From WJMT01 sp964456985 (GTDB lineage: Bacteria > Acidobacteriota > Aminicenantia > Aminicenantales > Aminicenantaceae): a DNA stretch of 23,648 nt. The notes under the pieces are model-generated. The model had not been told where the DNA came from, searched no databases, and saw nothing but the letters and a program-made list of their open reading frames with translations. Location of the stretch: the NCBI GenBank assembly GCA_964456985.1, contig CAYWDH010000044.1, positions 1 to 23,648 of the forward strand, in the 5' to 3' direction. Numbering within the stretch: position 1 is the first letter of the stretch; every line of letters begins with the position of its first letter. Both the position numbers and the translations under genes were made by a program. Shown here in pieces: positions 7,745 to 14,861 of this stretch.

Positions 7745-9060
7745 TGTCCATACTCCTTTGTCCGACTTATTAATGTGTTTATCTTTACATTGATCTTTTC
7801 TATCTGCAGGGACAGTTTATGCTTCATGGCTTCATATTTTTTCTCTGATTGAAGAGCGGCCAGATAATCCACATTAGGAATCTGTTTTTCCTCATAAAGC
7901 TCTTTTTTAAGCTCAGCATCTTCTTTAGAAAAGGCTATCATATTCTCAATGTTCACCTTCTTTTGATTTATTGATTCTTTGACAGAATAAAGCTGTCTTA
8001 AAGTCCTTGTTATATCCTTTATAAAGTCTTCCCTTTGATTCTCTAGTTTTCTGATGCTGACATCTATGACATTTTTCTCACAGGCTCCTTTATCCCAGTC
8101 GAAAACAGGCATGTTCAATACAATCCCTCCCTGGAAATAAAGGGACCATTCCTTGGCAAAATAATCTATTCCCGGTTTTCCATAATGCAGTTCCGCAAAT
8201 CCGTTTATACTAGGGAGGTACTTTCCGGAAATGATCTTTTTCTGAAGCTCAAGGACTTTTTTCTGGTCTGACATGGTCTTTAACACCGGATGGTTGTTTT
8301 TAAAGTAATCAAGGGCCTGCTTCTCATTCTGCTCGGCTTCTTTACACTCCGGATCGATTTCTTCAGGATAATGACCGCACATTCTGTGAAAATCTATTCT
8401 GACCTTATCGATGGCCTGGTCTAAATCATTGATGTTCATATCTGTCTCTTCGAGGCTGGACTTTGTTTCTAAAAGGTCTGTTTTTTTTACAAGACCTTCT
8501 GTGTACAGGTCGCTCAGTTTCTTACTGTGGAGCTTAAGAGCCTGCCTCAGGCTCAAAACAGCCCTTTTCTGGCTCATGAGTATTTGATAGTCATAAAAAG
8601 AAGATTTGATGAGGTCAACTAAAGAATCTCTTTCCAGCTCGGTCTGGTTCGCTTCCACAGCTTCCCTTACCTTCTCCATCTCCACTCTGCAGGAAAGAAT
8701 CCCCCCATTGAACAGAGGCTGGCTAAGGGAAACGGAAAGGTCATAATTATGATAAAGCCCTGCCTCATAGCTCTGTCCGGGCACTGAAATCAATCCGGGT
8801 ATGTTAACTCCTGGAAATTCAATGGTCATTATATCGGATCTATACAAATAGTTCGCATTGAAATCCAAACTGAACAGCTTGTCCTTTAAGGACTGCTCTA
8901 CGCGCAGTCCAGCCTCTTTTTCTGAGAGTAACCGGTTTTTATAAGAACCGCTCATCTTTAATCCGTCTTCAACCGCCAGTTCGAGACTTATTGTTTCCAC
9001 AGCATCCAGGGACAGAAACAAAAGAAGAAAAATTGATAAAAAAGAGAATATTTTTTTCAT
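7741..9060 (-). CDS. TolC-family outer membrane efflux protein
   Basis: A 439-residue protein with a clear Sec signal peptide (residues 1 to about 20). Two tandem repeats of long amphipathic helices with beta-strand segments follow, the plan of TolC/OEP channels. Family-like segments include LSQPLFNGG (first repeat) and LNMPVFDWDKG (second repeat). It probably forms the trimeric outer-membrane and periplasmic tunnel for the pump encoded downstream. The ATG overlaps the TetR stop codon (ATGA), and GAGAGGG lies 8 bases before it. Having a dedicated channel inside the operon differs from E. coli ybhGFSR, which lacks one. The length matches the family (about 420-480). Confidence 0.92.
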   Translation of the reverse strand: MKKIFSFLSIFLLLFLSLDAVETISLELAVEDGLKMSGSYKNRLLSEKEAGLRVEQSLKDKLFSLDFNANYLYRSDIMTIEFPGVNIPGLISVPGQSYEAGLYHNYDLSVSLSQPLFNGGILSCRVEMEKVREAVEANQTELERDSLVDLIKSSFYDYQILMSQKRAVLSLRQALKLHSKKLSDLYTEGLVKKTDLLETKSSLEETDMNINDLDQAIDKVRIDFHRMCGHYPEEIDPECKEAEQNEKQALDYFKNNHPVLKTMSDQKKVLELQKKIISGKYLPSINGFAELHYGKPGIDYFAKEWSLYFQGGIVLNMPVFDWDKGACEKNVIDVSIRKLENQREDFIKDITRTLRQLYSVKESINQKKVNIENMIAFSKEDAELKKELYEEKQIPNVDYLAALQSEKKYEAMKHKLSLQIEKINVKINTLISRTKEYGQ

Positions 9061-9677
9061 TTTAGCATCCCTCTCTTTATGAGATTAACCACGCTTTTTA
9101 TCCTGTCTTCAATAAATTGGTCATTTATATCTATTTTTCGGCCCAATATAGCCTCCACCATAGGAAGGCCTATAAAACAAAAAAGTGATGGGGGCATGAT
9201 GTTCAAAATGACATGGACCGGATCTGATTCAGTTATAAGCCCCTTTTCATACCAGTCATTGACCATTTTCTTGAATATGATCTGGGGTTTAAAAACGGCG
9301 TTTTCAAATATTTTCGCTATGATTTTGGCAATATGGACCGGATTCTGCACCAGATCATGGATAATGATTTTTGCTAGGAACTGATTTCTACTGAAAAATC
9401 TTATATATACTTCAGGAAGCACCTCAAACAATCTCTCTGGATCATCTGTCTTGATTATGGACTTCTGGACATCTTTAAGAAGGTCTTTCAGTGTATCTTC
9501 TATGATTACTTGATACAGGTTTTCCTTGGATGAAAAATAATAAAAAATCATGGCTTTGTTGATGCCCGCTCCCTTAGCAATTCGGCTGGCACGGGCTCCC
9601 CAGAATCCATTTTTAGCAAATTCTTTTACTGCGCTTTTTAAAATCCTTTGTTTTGCCAAATTTTGTTTTTTACTCAT
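9057..9677 (-). CDS. TetR-family transcriptional regulator of the efflux operon
   Basis: A 206-residue regulator. The N-terminal helix-turn-helix (about residues 20-50, with ASRIAKGAGINKAMIFYYF) is typical of TetR/AcrR proteins, and the larger C-terminal half is the ligand-binding and dimerisation domain. The ATG at 9677 is preferred over an in-frame TTG at 9686, because the TTG lies inside the second operator-like palindrome. It is the first gene of a seven-gene operon and overlaps the TolC gene by 4 bases. Two palindromes between the -10 box and the start codon indicate self-repression of the whole operon, released by an unknown effector. Position and partner genes parallel E. coli CecR (YbiH). 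Confidence 0.92.
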   Translation of the reverse strand: MSKKQNLAKQRILKSAVKEFAKNGFWGARASRIAKGAGINKAMIFYYFSSKENLYQVIIEDTLKDLLKDVQKSIIKTDDPERLFEVLPEVYIRFFSRNQFLAKIIIHDLVQNPVHIAKIIAKIFENAVFKPQIIFKKMVNDWYEKGLITESDPVHVILNIMPPSLFCFIGLPMVEAILGRKIDINDQFIEDRIKSVVNLIKRGMLK

Positions 9678-9680
9678 TTC

Positions 9681-9696
9681 AACCAACCGATTAGTT
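9681..9696. promoter_or_regulatory. Second, imperfect TetR operator-like palindrome
   Basis: AACCAA-CCGA-TTAGTT: arms of 6 bases match at 5 positions around a 4-base centre, the same geometry as the adjacent perfect palindrome, with which it shares one base. It sits directly before the tetR start codon. Probably a second binding site for the encoded regulator. Confidence 0.5.
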
Positions 9697-9711
9697 TAAC
9701 CTTTTGGTTAA
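9696..9711. promoter_or_regulatory. TetR operator-like palindrome
   Basis: TTAACC-TTTT-GGTTAA has perfect 6-base arms around a 4-base spacer. It abuts and overlaps by one base the -10 hexamer of the operon promoter, so a bound repressor would block RNA polymerase. TetR-family regulators commonly bind such short palindromes upstream of their own gene. Assignment to this TetR is an inference from position. Confidence 0.65.
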
Positions 9712-9740
9712 TTATGGCATAAAATTTTCTCTTCTGTCAA
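9711..9740 (-). promoter_or_regulatory. Sigma-70 type promoter of the tetR-efflux operon
   Basis: Read on the minus strand: consensus -35 TTGACA (9740-9735), an 18-base spacer and -10 CATAAT (9716-9711). The start site would fall inside the operator palindrome. This gives the operon its own promoter, independent of the diguanylate cyclase gene upstream. Confidence 0.7.
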
Positions 9741-9765
9741 TTCTTTTTTTTGTTTCAGGCGATGG

Positions 9766-10695
9766 CTATTCGTCCATTTCAGAGGCTTTGGTAGTGCGGT
9801 TCCTTCCTTGCTGTTTCGAATGATAAAGGCTTTGGTCAGCCTCTTTGATGAACTTTTGAAAATCCTCGCATTCTAAACTCTCCTGAATACTGGTGACTCC
9901 GAGGCTGATGGTTATATCAATTTTAATCCCTTCTGAGATTATAGATGTACGGGCTATTTCTTTACGGATCCGTTCTGCCTGTACTAACGCTCCTTCTTCG
10001 TCCGTATTTCTCAGGACCATTAAAAATTCTTCCCCTCCGTACCGGGCTAGAACATCTTCTTTCCTGCACATTGAATTCAGGAGCTCTGCTGTTTTTATAA
10101 GCACATAGTCACCAGCCAGATGACCGTGAGTGTCATTTATTTCTTTGAAATGGTCAATATCGATCATGACTAAAGACAAAGGCACTTTAAACCTTTTTGA
10201 GTGACTTATTTCCTCTTTCAAACGCTCAATCAAATATCTCTTGTTGTACGCTCCGGTAAGGGGGTCATGGACTCCCAGCTCATACAGCTCATCTATAGCA
10301 ACCTTTTCATCTTCATCAGCCATGGAGAACTTAAAAATCGTAGTGGGGCTTATATGAACCTTGTCGTTTTGTCTTAATGTTCTGTGCTTGATTTTTTCGC
10401 CGTTTACAAATGTTCCGTTTGTGCTTTTAAGGTCTTCCATGACCGCCTTTTCACTGCTCAAGTTTAATTTCAGGTGTTTCCTTGAAACCCGGTCGTCTTT
10501 TATCACAATATCGCATTCCTGGCCTCTGCCCAACAATGTGGTCCCTTCGGAAAGAGGAAACAAGCGGCCCTGCATGGGGCCTGACAGAAAAAACAGATAC
10601 GCTTTTTTAGGCTTTTTCCCAACCAAACCGGTTATGGATGTGTTTGAAGTTTGATCGAATCCTCCAGCTTTATTCTTTATTTTTTCTTTATTCAT
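9766..10695 (-). CDS. FHA-GGDEF diguanylate cyclase
   Basis: A 309-residue cytosolic protein with no membrane segment or signal peptide. An FHA domain (about residues 33-125) shows GRGQECD (56-62), SRKH (71-74) and STNGTFVNG (91-99), the usual phosphothreonine-binding loops. A GGDEF domain follows (about 138-300), with metal-binding Asp179 in IDIDHFK and the active-site motif GGEEF (220-224). RKED at 211-214, five residues before it, is a classical RxxD inhibitory site for c-di-GMP. It should make c-di-GMP from two GTP, with localisation or activity set by FHA binding to a phosphoprotein. ATG start with AGAGG just before it. No clear terminator separates it from the tetR operon, so some read-through is possible. 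Confidence 0.93.
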   Translation of the reverse strand: MNKEKIKNKAGGFDQTSNTSITGLVGKKPKKAYLFFLSGPMQGRLFPLSEGTTLLGRGQECDIVIKDDRVSRKHLKLNLSSEKAVMEDLKSTNGTFVNGEKIKHRTLRQNDKVHISPTTIFKFSMADEDEKVAIDELYELGVHDPLTGAYNKRYLIERLKEEISHSKRFKVPLSLVMIDIDHFKEINDTHGHLAGDYVLIKTAELLNSMCRKEDVLARYGGEEFLMVLRNTDEEGALVQAERIRKEIARTSIISEGIKIDITISLGVTSIQESLECEDFQKFIKEADQSLYHSKQQGRNRTTKASEMDE

Positions 10696-10824
10696 GACCT
10701 CTTAATATTACTCAAAAACAAACGAGGACACAATATCTATTTGCTTATGGATTCCTGTTATCTATTCAGATATAAATTAAAAAGCGTTTATAATGCCCAG
10801 CGAATTAACCATTCCTTTCATGGA

Positions 10825-10854
10825 AGAGGATTAATTTTTTGACATAAATCCTCT
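10825..10854. promoter_or_regulatory. Inverted repeat centred on the -35 box of the GH116 gene
   Basis: AGAGGATT (10825-10832) and AATCCTCT (10847-10854) are perfect 8-base arms with centres 22 bases apart, about two helical turns. The midpoint falls on the -35 hexamer. This geometry suits a dimeric regulator binding one DNA face. No regulator is assigned. Confidence 0.5.
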
Positions 10855-10867
10855 CCTCTGATATAAG
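10839..10867 (+). promoter_or_regulatory. Sigma-70 type promoter of the GH116 gene
   Basis: Consensus -35 TTGACA (10839-10844), a 17-base spacer and -10 TATAAG (10862-10867), about 40 bases before the start codon. Confidence 0.7.
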
Positions 10868-10908
10868 CATATTTGAATATGATAGATATAATTTCACAGG
10901 GGGAAAAT

Positions 10909-13674
10909 ATGAAAAAATTATCTCTTATTCTGTCCCTGCTCCTCATTATCGGCATCATCCATACAGCGGATATATCAGCCAAAGAAAAACCAACGGACAA
11001 CCCGGAAACAAGGATTTATACCGGTGAAGATCTCAGAACCATTGCTTTTCCTGTAGGTGGAATAGGAACAGGCAATATCACCATCGGAGGAAGAGGAGAT
11101 ATCCGAGAAATGGAAATTTTCAACCGCCCGGCCAAAGGAATTTCTCCAAACCTGACTTTTTTCTCCATATGGGCCGGATGCGAGAACCAGACTTCCTATG
11201 CTAAGATACTCGAACGCAAGCTTCTCCCTCCCTATGTGGCATGGGGAGGTATCCCGAGAATGCAGCTTCCAGGAGTATCCCGCTTTGATGAAGTCTCTTT
11301 CAAGGGTGAATATCCCTTTGCATGGCTTGAATTCAAAGACAAAGACATCCCGGTGAAAGTCATTCTGGAAACATACAATCCATTCATTCCTCTGGATCCC
11401 AAAAGAAGCGGAATTCCAGGGGTTGTGTTTAACTGGAAGCTCAAAAACGAAAAGGAAAGCACGGTTGCAGTCTCCATAGCCTTCAGCATGCAGAATCTCA
11501 TAAGAACGGAAAGTAAAGAAGGGAACATAACCTATGGAAAAAACCTCAACGAATATTTTGAAAAAGGCTCACTCCACGGAATCAGAATGAGTTCAAACAG
11601 AGCTGAGCCGGATTCTCTGGAATACGGAAACATCACATTCGGCACGACAGGCAAAAAAACGAATGCACAGACTAGATGGTACAGAGGAGGATGGTGGGAT
11701 AACGCTCATGTTTTCTGGGACGATTTTTCCGATGATGGACAAATACAAGAAGTGAAAGATGCCCAGGAATCGCAGGAGGGGCGGAGTGATGTGGCCTCAC
11801 TGCTTGTTCAAGTCGAACTCAAACCCGGAGAGGAGAAGACAATCCCGTTTTATCTGACATGGTATTTTCCAAACAGAGAAAATTACTGGAACCGGGAACA
11901 AGAGGTCAAGGGCAAGAGATTCCGGAACTACTACTCCACGCAGTTCCAGGACTCCCTGGACGCTGCTTTCTATCTCATAACAAATATCTCCGGGCTTTAT
12001 AAGGATACAAAGACCTTTCATGATATCCTCTTTTCTTCAACCTACCCCTCCTATGTCATAGACGCTATATCTTCTCAAGCCTCCTCTCTCAAAACCAATC
12101 TTCTCATGCGCACGGAAGAAGGGAGAGCTTTTGGTTTCGAAGGCCTTACTGACAACAGCGGATGCTGTCCCATGAACTGCACTCATGTCTGGAACTATGA
12201 AAACACCATGGCCTATCTCTTCCCTTCCCTGGAGCGGAGCTTCAGAGAAACGGATTTCCTGCACAACACCTTTGATAACGGCTATCAGGTCTTCAGGACC
12301 CTCATGCCCCTTGGGCCTTATTGGTGGCAATTCAAACCGTGCACAGACGGACAGATGGGAAATATCGTACGAGTTTATCGCGAGTGGAAGCTCTCTGGAG
12401 ATACGGATTGGCTTAAAAAGTTGTGGCCTCAGGTAAAAAAAGCCCTTGAATTTGCCTGGAACGGAGTGGGAGAAGTCAAAGAAGAATTTAAATGGCAGCA
12501 GGAACTGCTTAAAATGCCATGGGATCCTGATCAAGATGGAGTCATGGAAGCAGAGCAGCACAATACCTATGATATTGAATACTACGGTCCTAACACCATG
12601 ACAGGCTCCCTGTATCTGGCAGCTCTTAAAGCATCCGCAGAAATGGCCGAAGCCTTAGGAGAAAAAGACAAGGCCCGACTGTACAGAAAACTTTTCGCCC
12701 AGGGCTCAAAAGCCTATGACGAGATGTTATGGAACGGCGAATATTACGTCCAGAATGTACAAGTGCTTGAAGGATTGACCATTCCCGAACATCTCAAATC
12801 ACCGATAACCGCCTGTAAAGGTCCGGAATGCAAAGGAAAAGAATCTCCGGGGGGCAGAGCTCCGGCACTTGAAAAAGGAGAATCCTATCCCAAGTATCAG
12901 TACGGTTCAGGATGCCTGTCAGATCAGCTCCTGGGCCAGTATCTGGCTTTTGTCACAAACCTGGGATATGTGCTGGAAAAATCTCACGTGGATATGGCTC
13001 TATCCTCCATATTCCGGTACAATTTTCTCGAAGAACTCAGCCGTTTCTCAAATGTACAGCGCGTGTACGCTTTGAATAATGAAGCAGGACTTCTGCTCTG
13101 TTCATGGCCTAAAGGAAACCGGCCGGCCCTCCCCTTTGTCTATTCAGATGAAGTCTGGACCGGGATCGAGTATCAGGTGGCTGCTTCCCTTATATATGCC
13201 GGATATATTGATAAAGGGTTGAAAATCGTCCAAGCAACCAGAGAACGATACCGGGGATTTAACCGGAATCCCTGGGATGAACTGGAATGCGGGCATCATT
13301 ATGCAAGGGCTATGGCTTCCTGGGCTGTGATGCTGGCTCTTTCCGGATTTCAGTATGACGGAGTGAATCACACTCTTTCATTCTCCCCGAAAATAAATGA
13401 ACGCGATTTTCATACGTTCTGGTCAACCGGCAGAGGCTGGGGAAGCTGTGCTGTGGATTCCAAAAAGGCTGCCCTAACCGTTGCTTTGGGACGCCTGGAG
13501 CTGAAGCAGTTGTCCTTTTCACCCTCCTATCCCTGGAAATCTTTAAAAACATGCACAATTGATTCCAGAACCGTGAAGTGCCGGATGGTATCAGATCAGA
13601 ACCAGCACAAGCTGGTCTTCGAAGAACCCGTGGAAATTCAAAAAGGGCAAAGTCTGCTGATAGGCTTTAACTGA
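10909..13674 (+). CDS. Secreted GH116-family glycosidase (GBA2-type, beta-glucosidase-like)
   Basis: A 921-residue enzyme with a Sec signal peptide (1 to about 26), so it acts in the periplasm or outside. The N-terminal beta-sandwich domain begins with FPVGGIGTGNITIGGRGD, typical of GBA2/GH116 proteins, and is followed by the (alpha/alpha)6 catalytic domain (from about residue 370). Likely nucleophile is Glu431 in THVWNYENTMAYLFP. Likely acid/base is Asp555 in HNTYDIEYYGPNT, by analogy with the Glu and Asp pair of TxGH116 and GBA2. Characterised members cleave beta-glucosides, beta-xylosides or glucosylceramide. The exact substrate here is unknown. The start is ATG 10909 after AGGGGG. An in-frame TTG at 10873 would put 12 residues before the signal peptide and precedes the probable transcription start. 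Confidence 0.93.
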   Translation: MKKLSLILSLLLIIGIIHTADISAKEKPTDNPETRIYTGEDLRTIAFPVGGIGTGNITIGGRGDIREMEIFNRPAKGISPNLTFFSIWAGCENQTSYAKILERKLLPPYVAWGGIPRMQLPGVSRFDEVSFKGEYPFAWLEFKDKDIPVKVILETYNPFIPLDPKRSGIPGVVFNWKLKNEKESTVAVSIAFSMQNLIRTESKEGNITYGKNLNEYFEKGSLHGIRMSSNRAEPDSLEYGNITFGTTGKKTNAQTRWYRGGWWDNAHVFWDDFSDDGQIQEVKDAQESQEGRSDVASLLVQVELKPGEEKTIPFYLTWYFPNRENYWNREQEVKGKRFRNYYSTQFQDSLDAAFYLITNISGLYKDTKTFHDILFSSTYPSYVIDAISSQASSLKTNLLMRTEEGRAFGFEGLTDNSGCCPMNCTHVWNYENTMAYLFPSLERSFRETDFLHNTFDNGYQVFRTLMPLGPYWWQFKPCTDGQMGNIVRVYREWKLSGDTDWLKKLWPQVKKALEFAWNGVGEVKEEFKWQQELLKMPWDPDQDGVMEAEQHNTYDIEYYGPNTMTGSLYLAALKASAEMAEALGEKDKARLYRKLFAQGSKAYDEMLWNGEYYVQNVQVLEGLTIPEHLKSPITACKGPECKGKESPGGRAPALEKGESYPKYQYGSGCLSDQLLGQYLAFVTNLGYVLEKSHVDMALSSIFRYNFLEELSRFSNVQRVYALNNEAGLLLCSWPKGNRPALPFVYSDEVWTGIEYQVAASLIYAGYIDKGLKIVQATRERYRGFNRNPWDELECGHHYARAMASWAVMLALSGFQYDGVNHTLSFSPKINERDFHTFWSTGRGWGSCAVDSKKAALTVALGRLELKQLSFSPSYPWKSLKTCTIDSRTVKCRMVSDQNQHKLVFEEPVEIQKGQSLLIGFN

Positions 13675-13682
13675 AAGTGATT

Positions 13683-13719
13683 GATCCGGAATTTCATTGA
13701 TCTTTTGAAAATTCGGATC
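13683..13719 (+). terminator. Hairpin after the GH116 gene, possible terminator
   Basis: GATCCGGAATTTC (13683-13695) pairs with GAAAATTCGGATC (13707-13719), apart from small bulges, around an 11-base loop. It begins 8 bases after the stop codon. TTAAATAATAC follows instead of a run of T, so it may be an RNA-end stabiliser or weak terminator. Confidence 0.4.
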
Positions 13720-13745
13720 TTAAATAATACAGGTTGATTTGAACC

Positions 13746-14831
13746 GTGCTTCTGAAAAAGGATATCCGCACATTCCAGGAAAGACTGCTGCATTGGTACA
13801 GCCATAACCAACGAAAACTCCCCTGGAGAGAGACCCAAGATCCATATAAAATATGGATTTCTGAAATCATGCTCCAGCAGACCACTGTTCAGACAGTTAT
13901 CCCCTATTACAGAAAATGGCTTTCCCTCTTTCCGGATATCAAATCCCTGAGTCAGGCTCCTCTTCAAAAGGTTCTCAAAGCATGGGAAGGATTGGGTTAT
14001 TACCAAAGAGCCAAAAACCTTTATCACGCCTCACAGATTATTATGGAAAAACACAAGGGTCTCATTCCGGAAACCTACCAGTCCTTAAAAAATCTCCCCG
14101 GTTTTGGCCCGTACACAACCGCTGCTGTCCTTAGTTTTGCTTTCAACAAGCCTTTTCCTGTAATGGATGCAAACGTACGCCGTGTGCTGATGAGGCTTAT
14201 AGGTCTGCACCGGGAAGCCAAACCTTCTATGGATAAAATTCTCAAACCATTTCTTCTCTCTCTTTTCCTTCCCCGTAAATCAAGCCTTTTCAATCAGGCT
14301 TTTATGGAACTGGGCGCTCTGGTCTGCCGCCCTCAAAATCCATCCTGCCTTCTCTGCCCTTTTCAGGAATTCTGTCAGGCTTATCAAGAGGGAACCCAGG
14401 AAATCATCCCCAAGCCTAAAAAAAGAAACGTACACAAAATCCAGGCAGTGCTGGGCATCATCAGACAAAACGATCATTATTTGATCCAGAAAAGGCCCTC
14501 CCAGGGACTTATGGCAGACCTGTGGGAGTTTCCGGGCGGAAAAATAAAAAGTAGAGAAACACCTGCTCAGGCCCTTTGCAGAGAAATAAAAGAAGAGCTC
14601 GGATTGGAGGTAAAAGAAAAAAAATTTCTCACACAAGTGACGCACTCCTACACTCAATTCCGGGTTACTCTCCATGCCTTTCTCTGTACACTTCACGGAA
14701 CACCCAAGGCAAATAACCAAACGCTTAGATGGGTGACCCTCAGGGAGTTTAACAGTTATCCTTTTCCCTCCGGATCGGTCAAAGTCATCGAATTTCTCAG
14801 AAACAATCAAAACCGGATTTCAATAAATTGA
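13746..14831 (+). CDS. mutY: Adenine DNA glycosylase MutY with an intact C-terminal Nudix box
   Basis: A 361-residue base-excision repair enzyme that removes adenine mispaired with 8-oxoguanine. The HhH-GPD domain (about 1-215) has LPWRETQDPYKIWISEIMLQQT with catalytic Glu40, the helix-hairpin-helix LPGFGPYTTAAV and catalytic Asp141 in VMDANVRR. An iron-sulfur cluster is held by Cys194, Cys201, Cys204 and Cys210 (C-x6-C-x2-C-x5-C). The C-terminal domain (about 230-355) is Nudix-fold. It carries the complete box G-x5-E-x7-REUxEExGU at 265-287, which the damage-recognition domain of classical MutY normally lacks. This domain could hydrolyse a nucleotide such as 8-oxo-dGTP as MutT does, but that is an inference. 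Start is GTG with a weak AGGTTG-like site, 71 bases after the GH116 gene. Confidence 0.96.
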   Translation: MLLKKDIRTFQERLLHWYSHNQRKLPWRETQDPYKIWISEIMLQQTTVQTVIPYYRKWLSLFPDIKSLSQAPLQKVLKAWEGLGYYQRAKNLYHASQIIMEKHKGLIPETYQSLKNLPGFGPYTTAAVLSFAFNKPFPVMDANVRRVLMRLIGLHREAKPSMDKILKPFLLSLFLPRKSSLFNQAFMELGALVCRPQNPSCLLCPFQEFCQAYQEGTQEIIPKPKKRNVHKIQAVLGIIRQNDHYLIQKRPSQGLMADLWEFPGGKIKSRETPAQALCREIKEELGLEVKEKKFLTQVTHSYTQFRVTLHAFLCTLHGTPKANNQTLRWVTLREFNSYPFPSGSVKVIEFLRNNQNRISIN

Positions 14832-14861
14832 ATCCAAAAAAACACGAAGAGATAAGAATCC

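Noticed and set aside
9678..9686. In-frame TTG start for the TetR gene
   Set aside because: It lies inside the second operator-like palindrome, and the ATG at 9677 gives a normal TetR N-terminus.
10873..10908. In-frame TTG start 36 bases upstream for the GH116 gene
   Set aside because: It would place 12 residues before a well-formed signal peptide, has no ribosome site and lies at or before the expected transcription start. ATG 10909 follows AGGGGG.
12037..12561. 174-codon open frame antisense to the GH116 gene
   Set aside because: It lies fully within a strongly supported coding region on the other strand, has no ribosome site and shows no recognisable domain.
14280..14810. 176-codon open frame antisense to mutY
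   Set aside because: It mirrors the mutY coding sequence, including its catalytic motifs on the other strand, and has no domain of its own.
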